Positions 17,096 to 25,822 of a stretch of 64,000 nucleotides of DNA are shown one piece after another. The stretch is taken from assembly GCA_004556155.1 (NCBI GenBank), contig SFIM01000002.1:62001-126000 (forward strand), read 5' to 3'. The notes beneath the pieces were generated by a model that saw only the letters and a program-made list of their open reading frames with translations, did no database searches and was not told the origin of the DNA. The position numbers were made by a program, and so were the translations under genes. The first letter of the stretch is position 1, and every line of letters begins with the position of its first letter. This DNA comes from Clostridiales bacterium. Its GTDB lineage: Bacteria; Bacillota; Clostridia; Christensenellales; Aristaeellaceae.

Positions 17096-19312
17096 ATGAG
17101 GCAGAAAGTCGCCGCGTTAATCGTGCGTCTGCGCATCCCCTTGATGATCCTGATGCTAATCCTGGCTGTTTTGTGCGGCACGACCATCCGCTCTGTCAAG
17201 GTCAATTACGATCTTATTTCCTATCTGGATGACGACACTGCCGCCATGCGCGGGCTTGCCATCATGAACAGCGAGTTTTCCGGCGTGTCCGGTATGTCCG
17301 TCGCCCTCAAAAACGGCACCGAGGAGGATGCGCAGCAAACAGCCTCCTGGATCGCCGCACTGGACGGCGTGATGCTAGCCAATCACGATGCCGAAACCGG
17401 TGTAAAGGAGCATGACGGCGGTACCTACCGCCTGATCCGCGTGATCGCCAACGCGGATAACTCAGACGCAGTATACGATGCAATCGAAGCACAGCTGGCC
17501 GATACGCCGCACTTGATCAGCGGCGGCCCCAAGGATAACCGCCTTTTGCAACAAAACATTGGCCGTGAAATGCCTATTGTGATGCTGGTTTCCTGCATAA
17601 TCGTGCTGGCGGTGCTGCTGGCCATGTCGCGCTCCTGGCTGGAGCCGTTCATCTTTTTCCTTATTATTGCCGTATCCATATTGCTCAATATGGGCACCAA
17701 CTGGATCTTCCCCAGCATTTCATTTGTAACATTCGCTGTGGCTGCCATCCTGCAGCTGGCGCTGGCGATGGACTATTCCATCATGCTGATTAACGCCTTT
17801 GAGCGTCTGCGCGCGCAGGGCTTGGCCCCGCGCGAGGCCATGACGCAGGCGCTGGCCGACTCGTTTATGCCCATCGCCTCCAGCGCGCTGACCAGCGTGG
17901 CGGGCATGCTGGCACTGGTATTCATGAGCTTTACCATCGGCTTTGACATCGGCATTGTGCTGGCCAAGGGCATCGTGCTAAGCATGCTCACCGTTTTCCT
18001 GCTGATGCCCGGCGTGTTGGTTGCCTGCTCTCCCCTGCTGGATAAAACGGCGCACAAGCCGCCGCATATCAGCGGCAAGCTTATCACCCGCGGCGCGCGC
18101 GGCGTAGTGCCTATCCTGCTGATCGCGCTAATTGTGGCCGGCACCATCCTGCAATTCGGCAACACCTACACCTATACCGTGCGCGATATGGATGCGGATT
18201 CGCAGCTGGTATCCGAGCTGTTCGGGCAAAACAACCAGATCGTGCTCCTCTTTCCCACCGATACGACGGACGAGGGCTATCAGCGGCAGCGCGATATGTT
18301 GGCCGAAATGCAGGCCATCGCCTTTGACGGCGCGCCCATCGTCAACAGCGTACAGGCCATGGTGACCACCGGCGCGCAGGCGCTGGAATACTATGATGTG
18401 CCCAAGGCCGCCCAGCTTCTTGGCTACTCCGAGCAGCAGGTGCAGATGGTGTTCAATCAGCTGGGCGTTACCGACAATATCCGCGCCGACGCGCTAATCG
18501 AGCGTCTGATTTCCCTGGCCAAGCGTTTCTCCATGCTGGTGCCCAAGGCGGCCATGGAGCAGCTTAACCAGGCAGAAACGCTGCTGAATACCGCCAATTC
18601 CACCTTTAACGGCGCACATTATGCCAGGGCGCTCTTGTCGCTGAACCTGGCTATTTCCAGTCCCTATGCGCACGATGCGGTGCAGCAAATCGAAGCCATC
18701 CTCTATAAGTATTACGGCGAGGACGGCGCGCTCTCCGGCATGCTGGTTGCCATGGACGATATCGCCACCTCCTTCACCGGCGATATGACGCGTGTCAGTC
18801 TGATCACCATCGGTCTGGTTTTCCTGATCGTGATGATCTCCTTCCGCTCGCTCATCATCCCGGCGATGCTGGTTTGCCTGATCCAGGGTGCGGTATACAT
18901 CAACATGGCCTTCTCCGGGCTGGTGGACGGCTCGGTATTCTTCATGTGCTATCTGATCTGCGTGGCGCTGCAAATGGGCGCAACCATCGATTACGGCATC
19001 CTGCTGACCAGCCATTACCGCAGGTGCCGCAACACCCTTCCCCCGCGCGAGGCCGTTGCGCAGGCCATGCAGATGTCGCTGCAAACCATCCTGACCTCGG
19101 GTCTGGCGCTGATTACGGCGGGCTTTGCCGTGGGCAAGATCAGCACGGTTTTCTATATTTCCTCCATCGGCACCATGCTGGCGCGCGGCGCGGTGGTATC
19201 GGTACTGCTGATTCTGTTCCTGCTGCCGCAGCTGCTGATCTGGCTGGATCGCTGGATGATTAAAAAAAATTCTAAAAAGGCGGAACTTTCTTCGGAACCG
19301 TCCGTTCAATAA
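17096..19312 (+). CDS. MMPL-family RND transporter
   Basis: 738 residues. The layout is the RND/MMPL one, duplicated: an N-terminal helix (about 12-32), an extracytoplasmic loop, and a block of five or six helices at about 158-320 containing LALAMDYSIMLINAF. A second helix (about 340-358), second loop and second helix block (about 570-725, with MGATIDYGILLTSHY) complete it. The acidic residue and tyrosine in these two matching helices are the typical proton-relay positions. It should export lipids, peptides or drugs using the proton gradient; the substrate cannot be read. AAAGGAGA precedes the ATG. A small secreted protein gene follows after 48 bases, probably co-transcribed. Confidence 0.85.
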   Translation: MRQKVAALIVRLRIPLMILMLILAVLCGTTIRSVKVNYDLISYLDDDTAAMRGLAIMNSEFSGVSGMSVALKNGTEEDAQQTASWIAALDGVMLANHDAETGVKEHDGGTYRLIRVIANADNSDAVYDAIEAQLADTPHLISGGPKDNRLLQQNIGREMPIVMLVSCIIVLAVLLAMSRSWLEPFIFFLIIAVSILLNMGTNWIFPSISFVTFAVAAILQLALAMDYSIMLINAFERLRAQGLAPREAMTQALADSFMPIASSALTSVAGMLALVFMSFTIGFDIGIVLAKGIVLSMLTVFLLMPGVLVACSPLLDKTAHKPPHISGKLITRGARGVVPILLIALIVAGTILQFGNTYTYTVRDMDADSQLVSELFGQNNQIVLLFPTDTTDEGYQRQRDMLAEMQAIAFDGAPIVNSVQAMVTTGAQALEYYDVPKAAQLLGYSEQQVQMVFNQLGVTDNIRADALIERLISLAKRFSMLVPKAAMEQLNQAETLLNTANSTFNGAHYARALLSLNLAISSPYAHDAVQQIEAILYKYYGEDGALSGMLVAMDDIATSFTGDMTRVSLITIGLVFLIVMISFRSLIIPAMLVCLIQGAVYINMAFSGLVDGSVFFMCYLICVALQMGATIDYGILLTSHYRRCRNTLPPREAVAQAMQMSLQTILTSGLALITAGFAVGKISTVFYISSIGTMLARGAVVSVLLILFLLPQLLIWLDRWMIKKNSKKAELSSEPSVQ

Positions 19313-19360
19313 GTGCAGGGCAAAAAACAACCCGCAATAACAAAACGGAGGACACTGACC

Positions 19361-19891
19361 ATGACTGCTAAAATCGTATCCATTCTATTGGCGCTGCTCA
19401 CCCTGATTTCCGGCACCGCCGCCGCATCCTTTGATCCCGAGGCCGACCTTCAGACCCAGCACGGCTATATCCTTGAAATGCTCGACGACGGCTCCTTCCT
19501 GCTGCTCAACCAGGATAATCAGACCGTGCAGGTCAATACCGATGAAAACACCGTGACCGATCTGGCCGAGCCGCTTCACGCCGGTCAGTACGTGGTGGTG
19601 GATTATGACGGCAAGCTGACCCGCTCACTCCCTGCGCAGCTGTACGCGCAGCACATTTTCGGCGCGACCCTGAAGGGCATTGTCAGCGCAGTCAATGAAC
19701 GCGAGGTGACGCTGATCGAGGATGAGACCCAGCAGGAGTACATTGTGCATCTGCCCGAGGATGTGGAGCTGCCCACGGATGGCGAGCACATTGCCGTGCA
19801 CTTTAACGGCGTCATCGCCCTGTCTCTGCCTGCGCAGCTGAGCGCGCTGGCGTGGGACGTCATCCCCGATGCGGAAATGCGCGCGGAATAA
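19361..19891 (+). CDS. Secreted protein with an internal duplication
   Basis: 176 residues from the ATG at 19361, which follows CGGAGG; the longer frame starting at 19313 lacks a ribosome site. A signal peptide occupies about residues 1-22 (LLTLISGTAAA). The mature part is two beta-rich units of about 70 residues that align with each other. The first runs GYILEMLDDGSFLLLNQDN to TRSLPAQLYAQ, the second GIVSAVNEREVTLIEDETQ to ALSLPAQLSAL. The fold could be OB-like, but I do not recognise the family. Its place behind an MMPL exporter suggests an extracytoplasmic partner; this is inference. Confidence 0.7.
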   Translation: MTAKIVSILLALLTLISGTAAASFDPEADLQTQHGYILEMLDDGSFLLLNQDNQTVQVNTDENTVTDLAEPLHAGQYVVVDYDGKLTRSLPAQLYAQHIFGATLKGIVSAVNEREVTLIEDETQQEYIVHLPEDVELPTDGEHIAVHFNGVIALSLPAQLSALAWDVIPDAEMRAE

Positions 19892-19909
19892 CGAGCAAAC
19901 GCTTATATA

Positions 19910-19945
19910 AAAAGCCAGGCTGACGTTTTGCCAGCCTGGCTTTTA
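19910..19945. terminator. Bidirectional intrinsic terminator
   Basis: Perfect 13-bp arms (19910-19922 and 19932-19944) beginning AAAAGCC and ending GGCTTTT flank a 9-base loop between convergent genes, giving a T-run on both strands. Confidence 0.9.
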
Positions 19946-19952
19946 TATGGCA

Positions 19953-20351
19953 TTATTTCAGCAGCCGCCCTGCCGCTGCGGCGATTTGCACATCAGCAGC
20001 CGTAAGCTGCGCTGTTTTCAGCCCTTGCGCGTCCGCCCACTGGATTTGATCGTGCACGCGCAACTGAAATTCGCCCGACTGCCAATCAAAGAAATACGCG
20101 CACAGGGTAATCTGCAAGTCCAGCTCCGGATAAGCGCACACGCTGTCGCAGAGATGCGCGCCCGTGCGGCCCGCGACGCCAAATTCCTCCTGAAGCTCGC
20201 GCTCCAGGCAGGCTGCGTCCGTTTCGCCTGCTTCCACCTTGCCGCCGGGAAACTCCCAGAGCCCTTCGTGCTTTTGCCCCGGCGCGCGGCGTGCCAGCAG
20301 CGCGCGCCCATCGCGGACAATGACCGCGCAGATCACGCGCTTAACCGTCAT
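19953..20351 (-). CDS. mutT: MutT-like NUDIX hydrolase
   Basis: 132 residues, the usual length for MutT. The Nudix box is complete at about residues 36-59 (GGKVEAGE, then RELQEEFGV), so the glutamates that bind divalent metal are present. LLARRAPGQKHEGLWEFPGG before the box is typical of 8-oxo-dGTP or related nucleotide diphosphatases. The ATG overlaps the stop of the lipid-kinase gene upstream by 4 bp (ATGA), so the two are translationally coupled. The exact substrate within the MutT group is not certain. Confidence 0.85.
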   Translation of the reverse strand: MTVKRVICAVIVRDGRALLARRAPGQKHEGLWEFPGGKVEAGETDAACLERELQEEFGVAGRTGAHLCDSVCAYPELDLQITLCAYFFDWQSGEFQLRVHDQIQWADAQGLKTAQLTAADVQIAAAAGRLLK

Positions 20352-21295
20352 ACGGCTTCCCCCGCCATGTTGACGCCGTCGGCATGATGCGCCGCCCCCT
20401 CCGGCACAATAAAGCGCAGGGCAGAGGGCACGTTTTCAATTTCAAAGTGCGAACCGCTGGTAATTTCGCCGTCCAGGCACATCAGGAAGCCCGGATCCGC
20501 ATCGATTACTACCTTGCGGCCGCGGCAATAGTGAATGCAGTCCCGCAGCAGCGGATTATCCAGATGCTCGCCGCGCTGATAATAGCCGATCAGCCTGGCA
20601 AAGCGGAAGCGGGAAATGGGCGTGACGATGCAGACCTCGATCTGTCCGTCGGCCACATCCGCGCGCGGCGCGCAGCGGAAGGAGCCGCCCACATAATCGC
20701 CATTGGCCAGGGTGCACAGCAGGATATTGCCGTCCATCATCGTTTCACCGTCCACCGCAATTTTGCAGCGGTGGCGGACGCCGTCAATCAGCGTCAGCAC
20801 GATGGCGCCATAGTAGGCGCGATAACCGTGCATGAGGGGAAGATGGCGGAACCTAATCATCCGCGCGGCGGTTTTGGCCTCAAAGCCCATATTAACCACA
20901 TTGATGGCATAGCGGTCGTTCACACGGATCATATCCACCCGCTGCTCATGTCCGCTCATCAGCGCGCCCAGGTCGGTAAAAAACTTGCGGCCGCCAAAGT
21001 ACTTGATAAAATCGTTGCCGCTGCCGCAGGGGTAGCAGCCGACCGCCGCATGGTCAAAGCCCGCAGCGCCGTTGATGACCTCATTCAGCGTGCCGTCACC
21101 GCCGCAGGCATAAAAGCGCAGGGGCGAGGTATCCGCCTGGCAGCGGGTACGGACGTATTGCGTCGCGTCCCCCGGCGCGCTGGTCACGTAGATTTCATAA
21201 GGCTCCGAAGGGTTCAGCTCGCTCAGCGCCTTTTGGATCACTGGCGTTGCATCCTGGTGGCCGGAACGGGGATTGACGATAAAGATATGCCGCAT
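20348..21295 (-). CDS. Diacylglycerol kinase-like lipid kinase (YegS/DgkB family)
   Basis: 315 residues from the ATG at 21295, set by GGGAGG upstream; the frame to 21388 has no ribosome site. Motifs of the DAGK catalytic domain are in order: NPRSG at 7-11, GGDGTLNEV at about 63-71, and PCGSGNDF near 88. The C-terminal half is the beta-sandwich domain of the family (VGGSFRCAPRADVADG). It should phosphorylate a membrane lipid such as diacylglycerol using ATP at the inner face of the membrane. It starts a two-gene operon with the MutT-like gene under a near-consensus promoter. Confidence 0.85.
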   Translation of the reverse strand: MRHIFIVNPRSGHQDATPVIQKALSELNPSEPYEIYVTSAPGDATQYVRTRCQADTSPLRFYACGGDGTLNEVINGAAGFDHAAVGCYPCGSGNDFIKYFGGRKFFTDLGALMSGHEQRVDMIRVNDRYAINVVNMGFEAKTAARMIRFRHLPLMHGYRAYYGAIVLTLIDGVRHRCKIAVDGETMMDGNILLCTLANGDYVGGSFRCAPRADVADGQIEVCIVTPISRFRFARLIGYYQRGEHLDNPLLRDCIHYCRGRKVVIDADPGFLMCLDGEITSGSHFEIENVPSALRFIVPEGAAHHADGVNMAGEAV

Positions 21296-21328
21296 AAAGC
21301 GACCTCCCTCTGCCGCATAAAAAAACGG

Positions 21329-21357
21329 TTGATTTGCATGGCGGCATCGGGTACAAT
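21329..21357 (+). promoter_or_regulatory. Promoter of the cyclophilin gene
   Basis: TTGATT (21329-21334), 17-bp spacer, TACAAT (21352-21357), about 78 bases before the start codon. It faces and overlaps the transcript of the lipid-kinase promoter. Confidence 0.6.
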
Positions 21358-21395
21358 ATATGCAGGTGCCGCACCGCATAATAAGCATACATTAC

Positions 21396-21425
21396 ATTAT
21401 ACGTGCAAATTCGACACCTTGTCAA
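21396..21425 (-). promoter_or_regulatory. Promoter of the lipid kinase-mutT operon
   Basis: Minus-strand TTGACA (21420-21425), 18-bp spacer, TATAAT (21396-21401). The -35 overlaps the ribosome site of the divergent cyclophilin gene. Confidence 0.75.
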
Positions 21426-21435
21426 GGAGGAACTG

Positions 21436-22110
21436 ATGTCAAAAACAAAGCAGAAGAAAGTCAATCCCTATGCAAAGCAGCCTGAAAAGAAAACCAACTG
21501 GCCGCTGATTATCGTCGCCGTCGTCCTCGTCGCCGCGCTGATCGTCGCAGGCGTATTGCTGCTTGGCGGAAAGCATAAAAATACAGCCGACGACGGGCTG
21601 CTGCACGGCACCTACTACGCGCAGATCGACGTAAAGGACTACGGCACGATCACCGCCGAGCTGTATGCCGATACCGCCCCGATTACCGTGACCAACTTCG
21701 TCAACCTTGTCAATCAGGGCTTCTACGATGGCCTGACCTTCCACCGCATCATCTCCGGCTTTATGATTCAGGGCGGCGATCCGCTGGGCAACGGCACCGG
21801 CGGCTCGGAAAATAAGATCAAAGGCGAGTTCTCGGCCAACGACGTGGACAATCCCCTCAAACACACGCGCGGCGTGCTGTCCATGGCGCGCTCCAGCGCC
21901 TATAACAGCGCCAGCAGCCAGTTTTTCATCATGCACGCGGACGCGACGCATCTGGACGGCCAATACGCGGCCTTTGGCAAGGTGCTCAGCGGCATGGAGA
22001 TCGTGGACGCTATCTGTGAAAACACGCCGGTAACGGACGGCAACGGCACCGTAGCCAAGGAAAACCAGCCGGTAATTACCAGCATCCGAATGATCGATAA
22101 GCCGCAATAA
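21436..22110 (+). CDS. Membrane-anchored cyclophilin-type peptidyl-prolyl isomerase
   Basis: 224 residues from the ATG at 21436, which follows AAGGAGG. A basic cytoplasmic stretch precedes one transmembrane helix at about 22-45, placing the enzyme outside the membrane. The rest is a short bacterial cyclophilin domain. FHRIISGFMIQGGDP carries the catalytic Phe and Arg, and SSQFFIMHAD the Gln and Phe of the proline pocket. It should catalyse cis-trans isomerisation of prolyl bonds in secreted proteins. It stands alone between its own promoter and a strong terminator. Confidence 0.88.
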   Translation: MSKTKQKKVNPYAKQPEKKTNWPLIIVAVVLVAALIVAGVLLLGGKHKNTADDGLLHGTYYAQIDVKDYGTITAELYADTAPITVTNFVNLVNQGFYDGLTFHRIISGFMIQGGDPLGNGTGGSENKIKGEFSANDVDNPLKHTRGVLSMARSSAYNSASSQFFIMHADATHLDGQYAAFGKVLSGMEIVDAICENTPVTDGNGTVAKENQPVITSIRMIDKPQ

Positions 22111-22137
22111 GCGCCCTTCAGACGCCTCCATGCGCAG

Positions 22138-22176
22138 CAAAGCCCCATCCTTCCAGTCAAGGATGGGGCTGCTTTT
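22138..22176. terminator. Intrinsic terminator between convergent genes
   Basis: A 12-bp perfect stem, AGCCCCATCCTT (22141-22152) with AAGGATGGGGCT (22159-22170) around a 6-base loop, is followed by GCTTTTTG on the plus strand. It ends the cyclophilin gene and may also serve the operon coming from the right. Confidence 0.88.
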
Positions 22177-22185
22177 TGTGTTGTT

Positions 22186-22926
22186 TTAACCGATCAGGCT
22201 GCGCAGCTTGCGCGCATAGATGCGCTGGGCAATCTCCAGCCTGCCCATGCCGGTAAGATGGCAGTCCACCGTGAAGCCGGCCTTCTCCAGCTGGGATTTC
22301 CAACTGTCCGGCTCCTCCCCCGCCATATCGCGCAGGGTATGGCCGCCCACCGACATCAGCAGCGGCTCCAGCGTGATGCGGCGCGCAGGCTGGGAAAGCA
22401 ATTCCGGCAGCAGTGCCGTCAGGTTATCCGCTCCGGATAAACAGGCCAGATAGACCTGCTCCGGCAAACGCTGGCGCAACCGCCGATAGGCAGGGTTTCC
22501 GTTGCTCGGGTGCCCATGCCCCATCAGCAGCAGCGGCGTGCCGCAATCGTGCTGTACGCCTGCGTAATAAGCTGCAAGCGCGTCCAGGTCTTCATCCTCC
22601 GCCAGCAGCGGAGAGGCAACAGGCAGGCCGTCCACGGCCGCCAGCACGCCCTCGTATTCCTCGCCGGGCGATATCAGCAGAGTCGCCAGAGCAATATGCT
22701 CCGCGCCCTCCGCCCGCGCCTGCGCGATCGCCCCAGCAGCATCAGGAACTTCCTTGCCACGCTTGCTCAAAAGCGAGCACACGCGCGCTGAGGTAAAGGC
22801 TCGGCTCAGCTGCCAGCCAGGCAGGGCGTTCAGCATTGCAGTCTCAACCCTGCCCACATCCGCATCCAGCGCGGCGTTATCCAGCGCGCCATAGGACACA
22901 GAAATCAGTACGTTTTTGTTTTCCAT
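22186..22926 (-). CDS. cbiK: CbiK-like anaerobic tetrapyrrole chelatase
   Basis: 246 residues from the ATG at 22926, two bases after the upstream stop; a TTG at 22932 is an alternative. CbiK hallmarks are present: ISVSYGAL near the start, LLMGHGHPSNG in the middle and SVGGHTLRDMAGEEPDSWK near the C-terminus, the latter two each with a metal-site histidine. Family members insert cobalt into sirohydrochlorin. Some relatives outside the cytoplasm, such as IhtB of Porphyromonas, work on haem. No signal peptide is seen here, so it acts in the cytoplasm. It is the last gene of an operon for an iron/haem/cobalamin-type importer, and no other cobalamin synthesis gene is present. Cobalt insertion or removal of metal from an imported tetrapyrrole are both possible. 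Confidence 0.82.
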   Translation of the reverse strand: MENKNVLISVSYGALDNAALDADVGRVETAMLNALPGWQLSRAFTSARVCSLLSKRGKEVPDAAGAIAQARAEGAEHIALATLLISPGEEYEGVLAAVDGLPVASPLLAEDEDLDALAAYYAGVQHDCGTPLLLMGHGHPSNGNPAYRRLRQRLPEQVYLACLSGADNLTALLPELLSQPARRITLEPLLMSVGGHTLRDMAGEEPDSWKSQLEKAGFTVDCHLTGMGRLEIAQRIYARKLRSLIG

Positions 22927-22928
22927 CG

Positions 22929-23981
22929 TCAATTATCAAAGTCGATTTCAGGATAAAGAATCTTGGCCAGCGTTACATAAGCGTCGGCAAAGCGGCTATT
23001 GGGCTTGTAATGGAACAGATGGGGCTCCAGGAAGTACACCTTGCCCTCCTTCACCGCGCGCAGGGACTGCCACACGGCATTGCCGCCATACACACGATCC
23101 AGCTGAGCCGCGTCGTCCTCCTTGCTCGCATGGCACTGCACCACGATCATATCCGGATCAGCCGCGAACACGGACTCCATGTTGATTTCGATGCGCTCCG
23201 CGCCGGAAGTATTGTCCGCGTCGGAAATGTTGACAGCCTGCATCTCGGAGATCATGCCGCCCAGTACGGTATTGGAGGTGTTGGCGGTGATGTTATCCTT
23301 GGTAGCGGAGAACATGGCAAACACCTTGGGCGCGTTTTCAGGGTTCTCCGGGATACGGCACAGCACGTCCACCACCTTGTCCAGGGCGGGCATGGCCACG
23401 GTATTCCACAGCTCGGGCTGACCGTTGAGATTGCAGAACACCTTGAACCACTTGAGGTAATCGGAGAAATCGTTATAGCTCATGGCCACAATGGGGATGC
23501 CCGCCGCCTGCGCAGGAGCCGAGATGGTCTTGTAGCCGCTCATGGCGGTGCTGCATACAATCAGATCGGGCTGGAAGGCGATAATGTTTTCGGTGTTCCA
23601 GTTTTTGCCCGCAGAGGACTCAGCCAGCACGGTCACGCCCTCATCCTGGGTCACGTCGCGGCCGATATAGAGCTCATACAGTTTAATCGAGGAGCTGCCG
23701 CCGATCACACCGTCCGCCTTGCCGCCCGCCTCGTACCACATGGTGACGAAGCTGCCGTACAAAACGGCGGTCTTGCCGGGGTTTTTGGTAATCTCAAGGG
23801 GCGTTTCGGAGGCCGCGTCGGTAAAGATGACGCTGGTATCGGTCACGACAACCTCGTCGGCCTTTTCAAGGAATTTGGCTCGAATGGCCGCAGCGCGGTC
23901 GCTATTGGCGTTTTCAGCCACAACGGGCAGCGCAGCGCACAGCAGGCACAGGGCCATCAGCAGAGAAAACAGCTTTTTCAT
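22929..23981 (-). CDS. Substrate-binding protein of a FecB/BtuF-type ABC importer
   Basis: 350 residues. A signal peptide (about 1-22, ending VVA) lacks an obvious lipobox, although two cysteines lie in its hydrophobic core. The mature protein has the two-lobed helical-backbone binding fold, with AFQPDLIVCSTAMSGYKT and SVFAADPDMIVVQCHA as the typical lobe signatures. The family binds Fe(III)-siderophores, haem or cobalamin outside the cell. AGGAGG precedes the ATG. It lies 18 bases after the ATPase gene and is followed directly by the CbiK-like gene. Ligand identity cannot be read from the sequence. Confidence 0.85.
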   Translation of the reverse strand: MKKLFSLLMALCLLCAALPVVAENANSDRAAAIRAKFLEKADEVVVTDTSVIFTDAASETPLEITKNPGKTAVLYGSFVTMWYEAGGKADGVIGGSSSIKLYELYIGRDVTQDEGVTVLAESSAGKNWNTENIIAFQPDLIVCSTAMSGYKTISAPAQAAGIPIVAMSYNDFSDYLKWFKVFCNLNGQPELWNTVAMPALDKVVDVLCRIPENPENAPKVFAMFSATKDNITANTSNTVLGGMISEMQAVNISDADNTSGAERIEINMESVFAADPDMIVVQCHASKEDDAAQLDRVYGGNAVWQSLRAVKEGKVYFLEPHLFHYKPNSRFADAYVTLAKILYPEIDFDN

Positions 23982-23999
23982 TGAGTGATTTCCTCCTGT

Positions 24000-24818
24000 T
24001 TACATTTTTGTATCTGTAGGGCTTTCGCCCGCAGTACCGTTTAGAATGCGCATAGGGATAAAATAGGGGCAATTGTGCGCCGCGTCATGGGTGATATCGG
24101 CCTCGATGCGAAACACCTCCCGCAGGGTTTCCTGCGTGATGACCTTGCCCGGCGCGCCGCCCGCATACAGGCCGCCGTCCTTGATGACATACAAATAATC
24201 GGAATACCGCGCGGCCATGTTGAGATCATGCAGCACCATCACAATGGTCATGCCCATTTCCCGATTCAGCCGGCGCACCAGTTCCAGCACTTCCATCTGG
24301 TAGCTGATATCCAGATAGGTGGTCGGCTCGTCCAGGATCAGGATTTCAGGCTGCTGACAAACCGTCATGGCAATCCACGCCCGCTGCCGCTCACCGCCCG
24401 ACAACGTGCGCAGTGTGCGCCGCTGCAGGTGCTCAAGGCCGGTCAGCCGCAGCGTTTCATCGATGATCCTGCCATCCTCGGCGTTTAGCCCTCGCCCCAT
24501 CTTCATGTATGGATATCGGCCGTAGGATACCAGCGTGCGCACGTCAATATCTGGCGGCGAGGTATGCACCTGCGCAAGATAGGCAATGTGCCGCGCCAAC
24601 ACCTTGGGAGCGTACGCGTCCAGCGGCAGCCCTTCATACAGCACGCGCCCTGCGCGGGGCGTAACGGTCTTGGAAACCGTCTTGAGCAGGCTGGATTTGC
24701 CGCAGCCATTCTGCCCGATGATGGTAACAATCTTTCCCCTTGGAATGTCCAGCGTCACATGCTGAAGCACCGTTTTGCTGCGAAAGGCAATGGTAATATC
24801 CTCAAAGCCAAAGTACAT
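24000..24818 (-). CDS. ATP-binding protein of the iron/haem/cobalamin-type ABC importer
   Basis: 272 residues, typical of FecE/BtuD. Walker A GQNGCGKSS lies at about 35-43, the ABC signature LSGGERQRAWIA at about 139-150, Walker B ILILDEPTTYLD just after, and the switch histidine in VLHDLNMAARY. It hydrolyses ATP on the cytoplasmic face to drive uptake through the FecCD-type permease, whose stop codon it overlaps by one base (TAATG). The whole set reads flavodoxin, permease, ATPase, binding protein, chelatase. Confidence 0.9.
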   Translation of the reverse strand: MYFGFEDITIAFRSKTVLQHVTLDIPRGKIVTIIGQNGCGKSSLLKTVSKTVTPRAGRVLYEGLPLDAYAPKVLARHIAYLAQVHTSPPDIDVRTLVSYGRYPYMKMGRGLNAEDGRIIDETLRLTGLEHLQRRTLRTLSGGERQRAWIAMTVCQQPEILILDEPTTYLDISYQMEVLELVRRLNREMGMTIVMVLHDLNMAARYSDYLYVIKDGGLYAGGAPGKVITQETLREVFRIEADITHDAAHNCPYFIPMRILNGTAGESPTDTKM

Positions 24819-25822
24819 TACCCCTCGCCTCCCGTCTCGCGCGTGCGCAGCAGATACAGGAAGAACGGCGCGCCGATAAAGGACAGGATGATGCTGACAG
24901 GAATCTCGCCCGGCGGCATGATGACGCGGCCAATCGTATCGCAGGCCACCACCAACGTAAAGCCCAGGAAGGCCGAGGCCGGAAACAGATATTTATAATC
25001 CGACCCTACCAGCAGCCGCGCGATATGCGGCACCACAAGACCCACAAAGCTGATCAGCCCCGCCACCGAAATAGCCGCACCCGAAAGGAGCGAGGAAATG
25101 GCGATCAGGAAGAAGCGGAACCGCTCCGTGCGCAGGCCCAGGGAATTGGCCGTTTCATCGCCCAACATCAGGATGTTCATCTTGGAAGGCAGCAGGAAGC
25201 ACAGCAGCACGCCGCACAGCGCGTAGGGCGCAATCATGCCAAAGTGCGACCAGCCCGTGCCGTTCAGCCCGCCCACCAGAAAGCCCGAGGCGTTGCCCAA
25301 CGAATCGGCAAAGAAGGTTTTGATCATATCGTTGAACGCGCCGAACAGCGCCGATACCGCCATGCCGGACAGGATCATCTTGACCGGGCTGACGCCCTTT
25401 TGATAGGCCAGGGCGTAGATCAGCATGGTGGTCACAAACGCACCGACGATGGAGCCGATGGGCAGCAGATGGGAAAAATTGGGGAATACCACCAGCGTGA
25501 TATAGCCAATAAAGCTTGCGCCGCCCGTCACGCCAATGGTGGAGGGCGAGGCCATGGTGTTGCGCATTACACCCTGCAAAATACAGCCGGAGAGCGACAG
25601 GCACACGCCCACCAGCCCACCGCACAGGATGCGCGGGAAGCGCAGATGCCAGATCAGCAGGCGGGACGTGCTGTCATCCGCCACAAAGAGACCGCGCACA
25701 ATCTCCCGCAGGGAAAAATGAATGGTGCCGATGCCCACGCAAACCAGCGCGGTCACGACGCACAGCGCGCCAAAGAGCGTGATCAACACTACGCGAAAGC
25801 AGCGATGAGATACAGTGTTCAT
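24818..25822 (-). CDS. FecCD/BtuC-type permease
   Basis: 334 residues with about ten hydrophobic helices, the normal size for this importer family. Family signatures include LRFPRILCGGLVGVCLSLSG, the loop GVTGGASFIGYI and the coupling region ISFVGLVVPHIARLLVGSDY. It forms the membrane channel for an iron-siderophore, haem or cobalamin substrate, probably as a homodimer since only one permease gene is present. It overlaps the flavodoxin gene by 4 bp and the ATPase gene by 1 bp. Confidence 0.9.
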   Translation of the reverse strand: MNTVSHRCFRVVLITLFGALCVVTALVCVGIGTIHFSLREIVRGLFVADDSTSRLLIWHLRFPRILCGGLVGVCLSLSGCILQGVMRNTMASPSTIGVTGGASFIGYITLVVFPNFSHLLPIGSIVGAFVTTMLIYALAYQKGVSPVKMILSGMAVSALFGAFNDMIKTFFADSLGNASGFLVGGLNGTGWSHFGMIAPYALCGVLLCFLLPSKMNILMLGDETANSLGLRTERFRFFLIAISSLLSGAAISVAGLISFVGLVVPHIARLLVGSDYKYLFPASAFLGFTLVVACDTIGRVIMPPGEIPVSIILSFIGAPFFLYLLRTRETGGEG

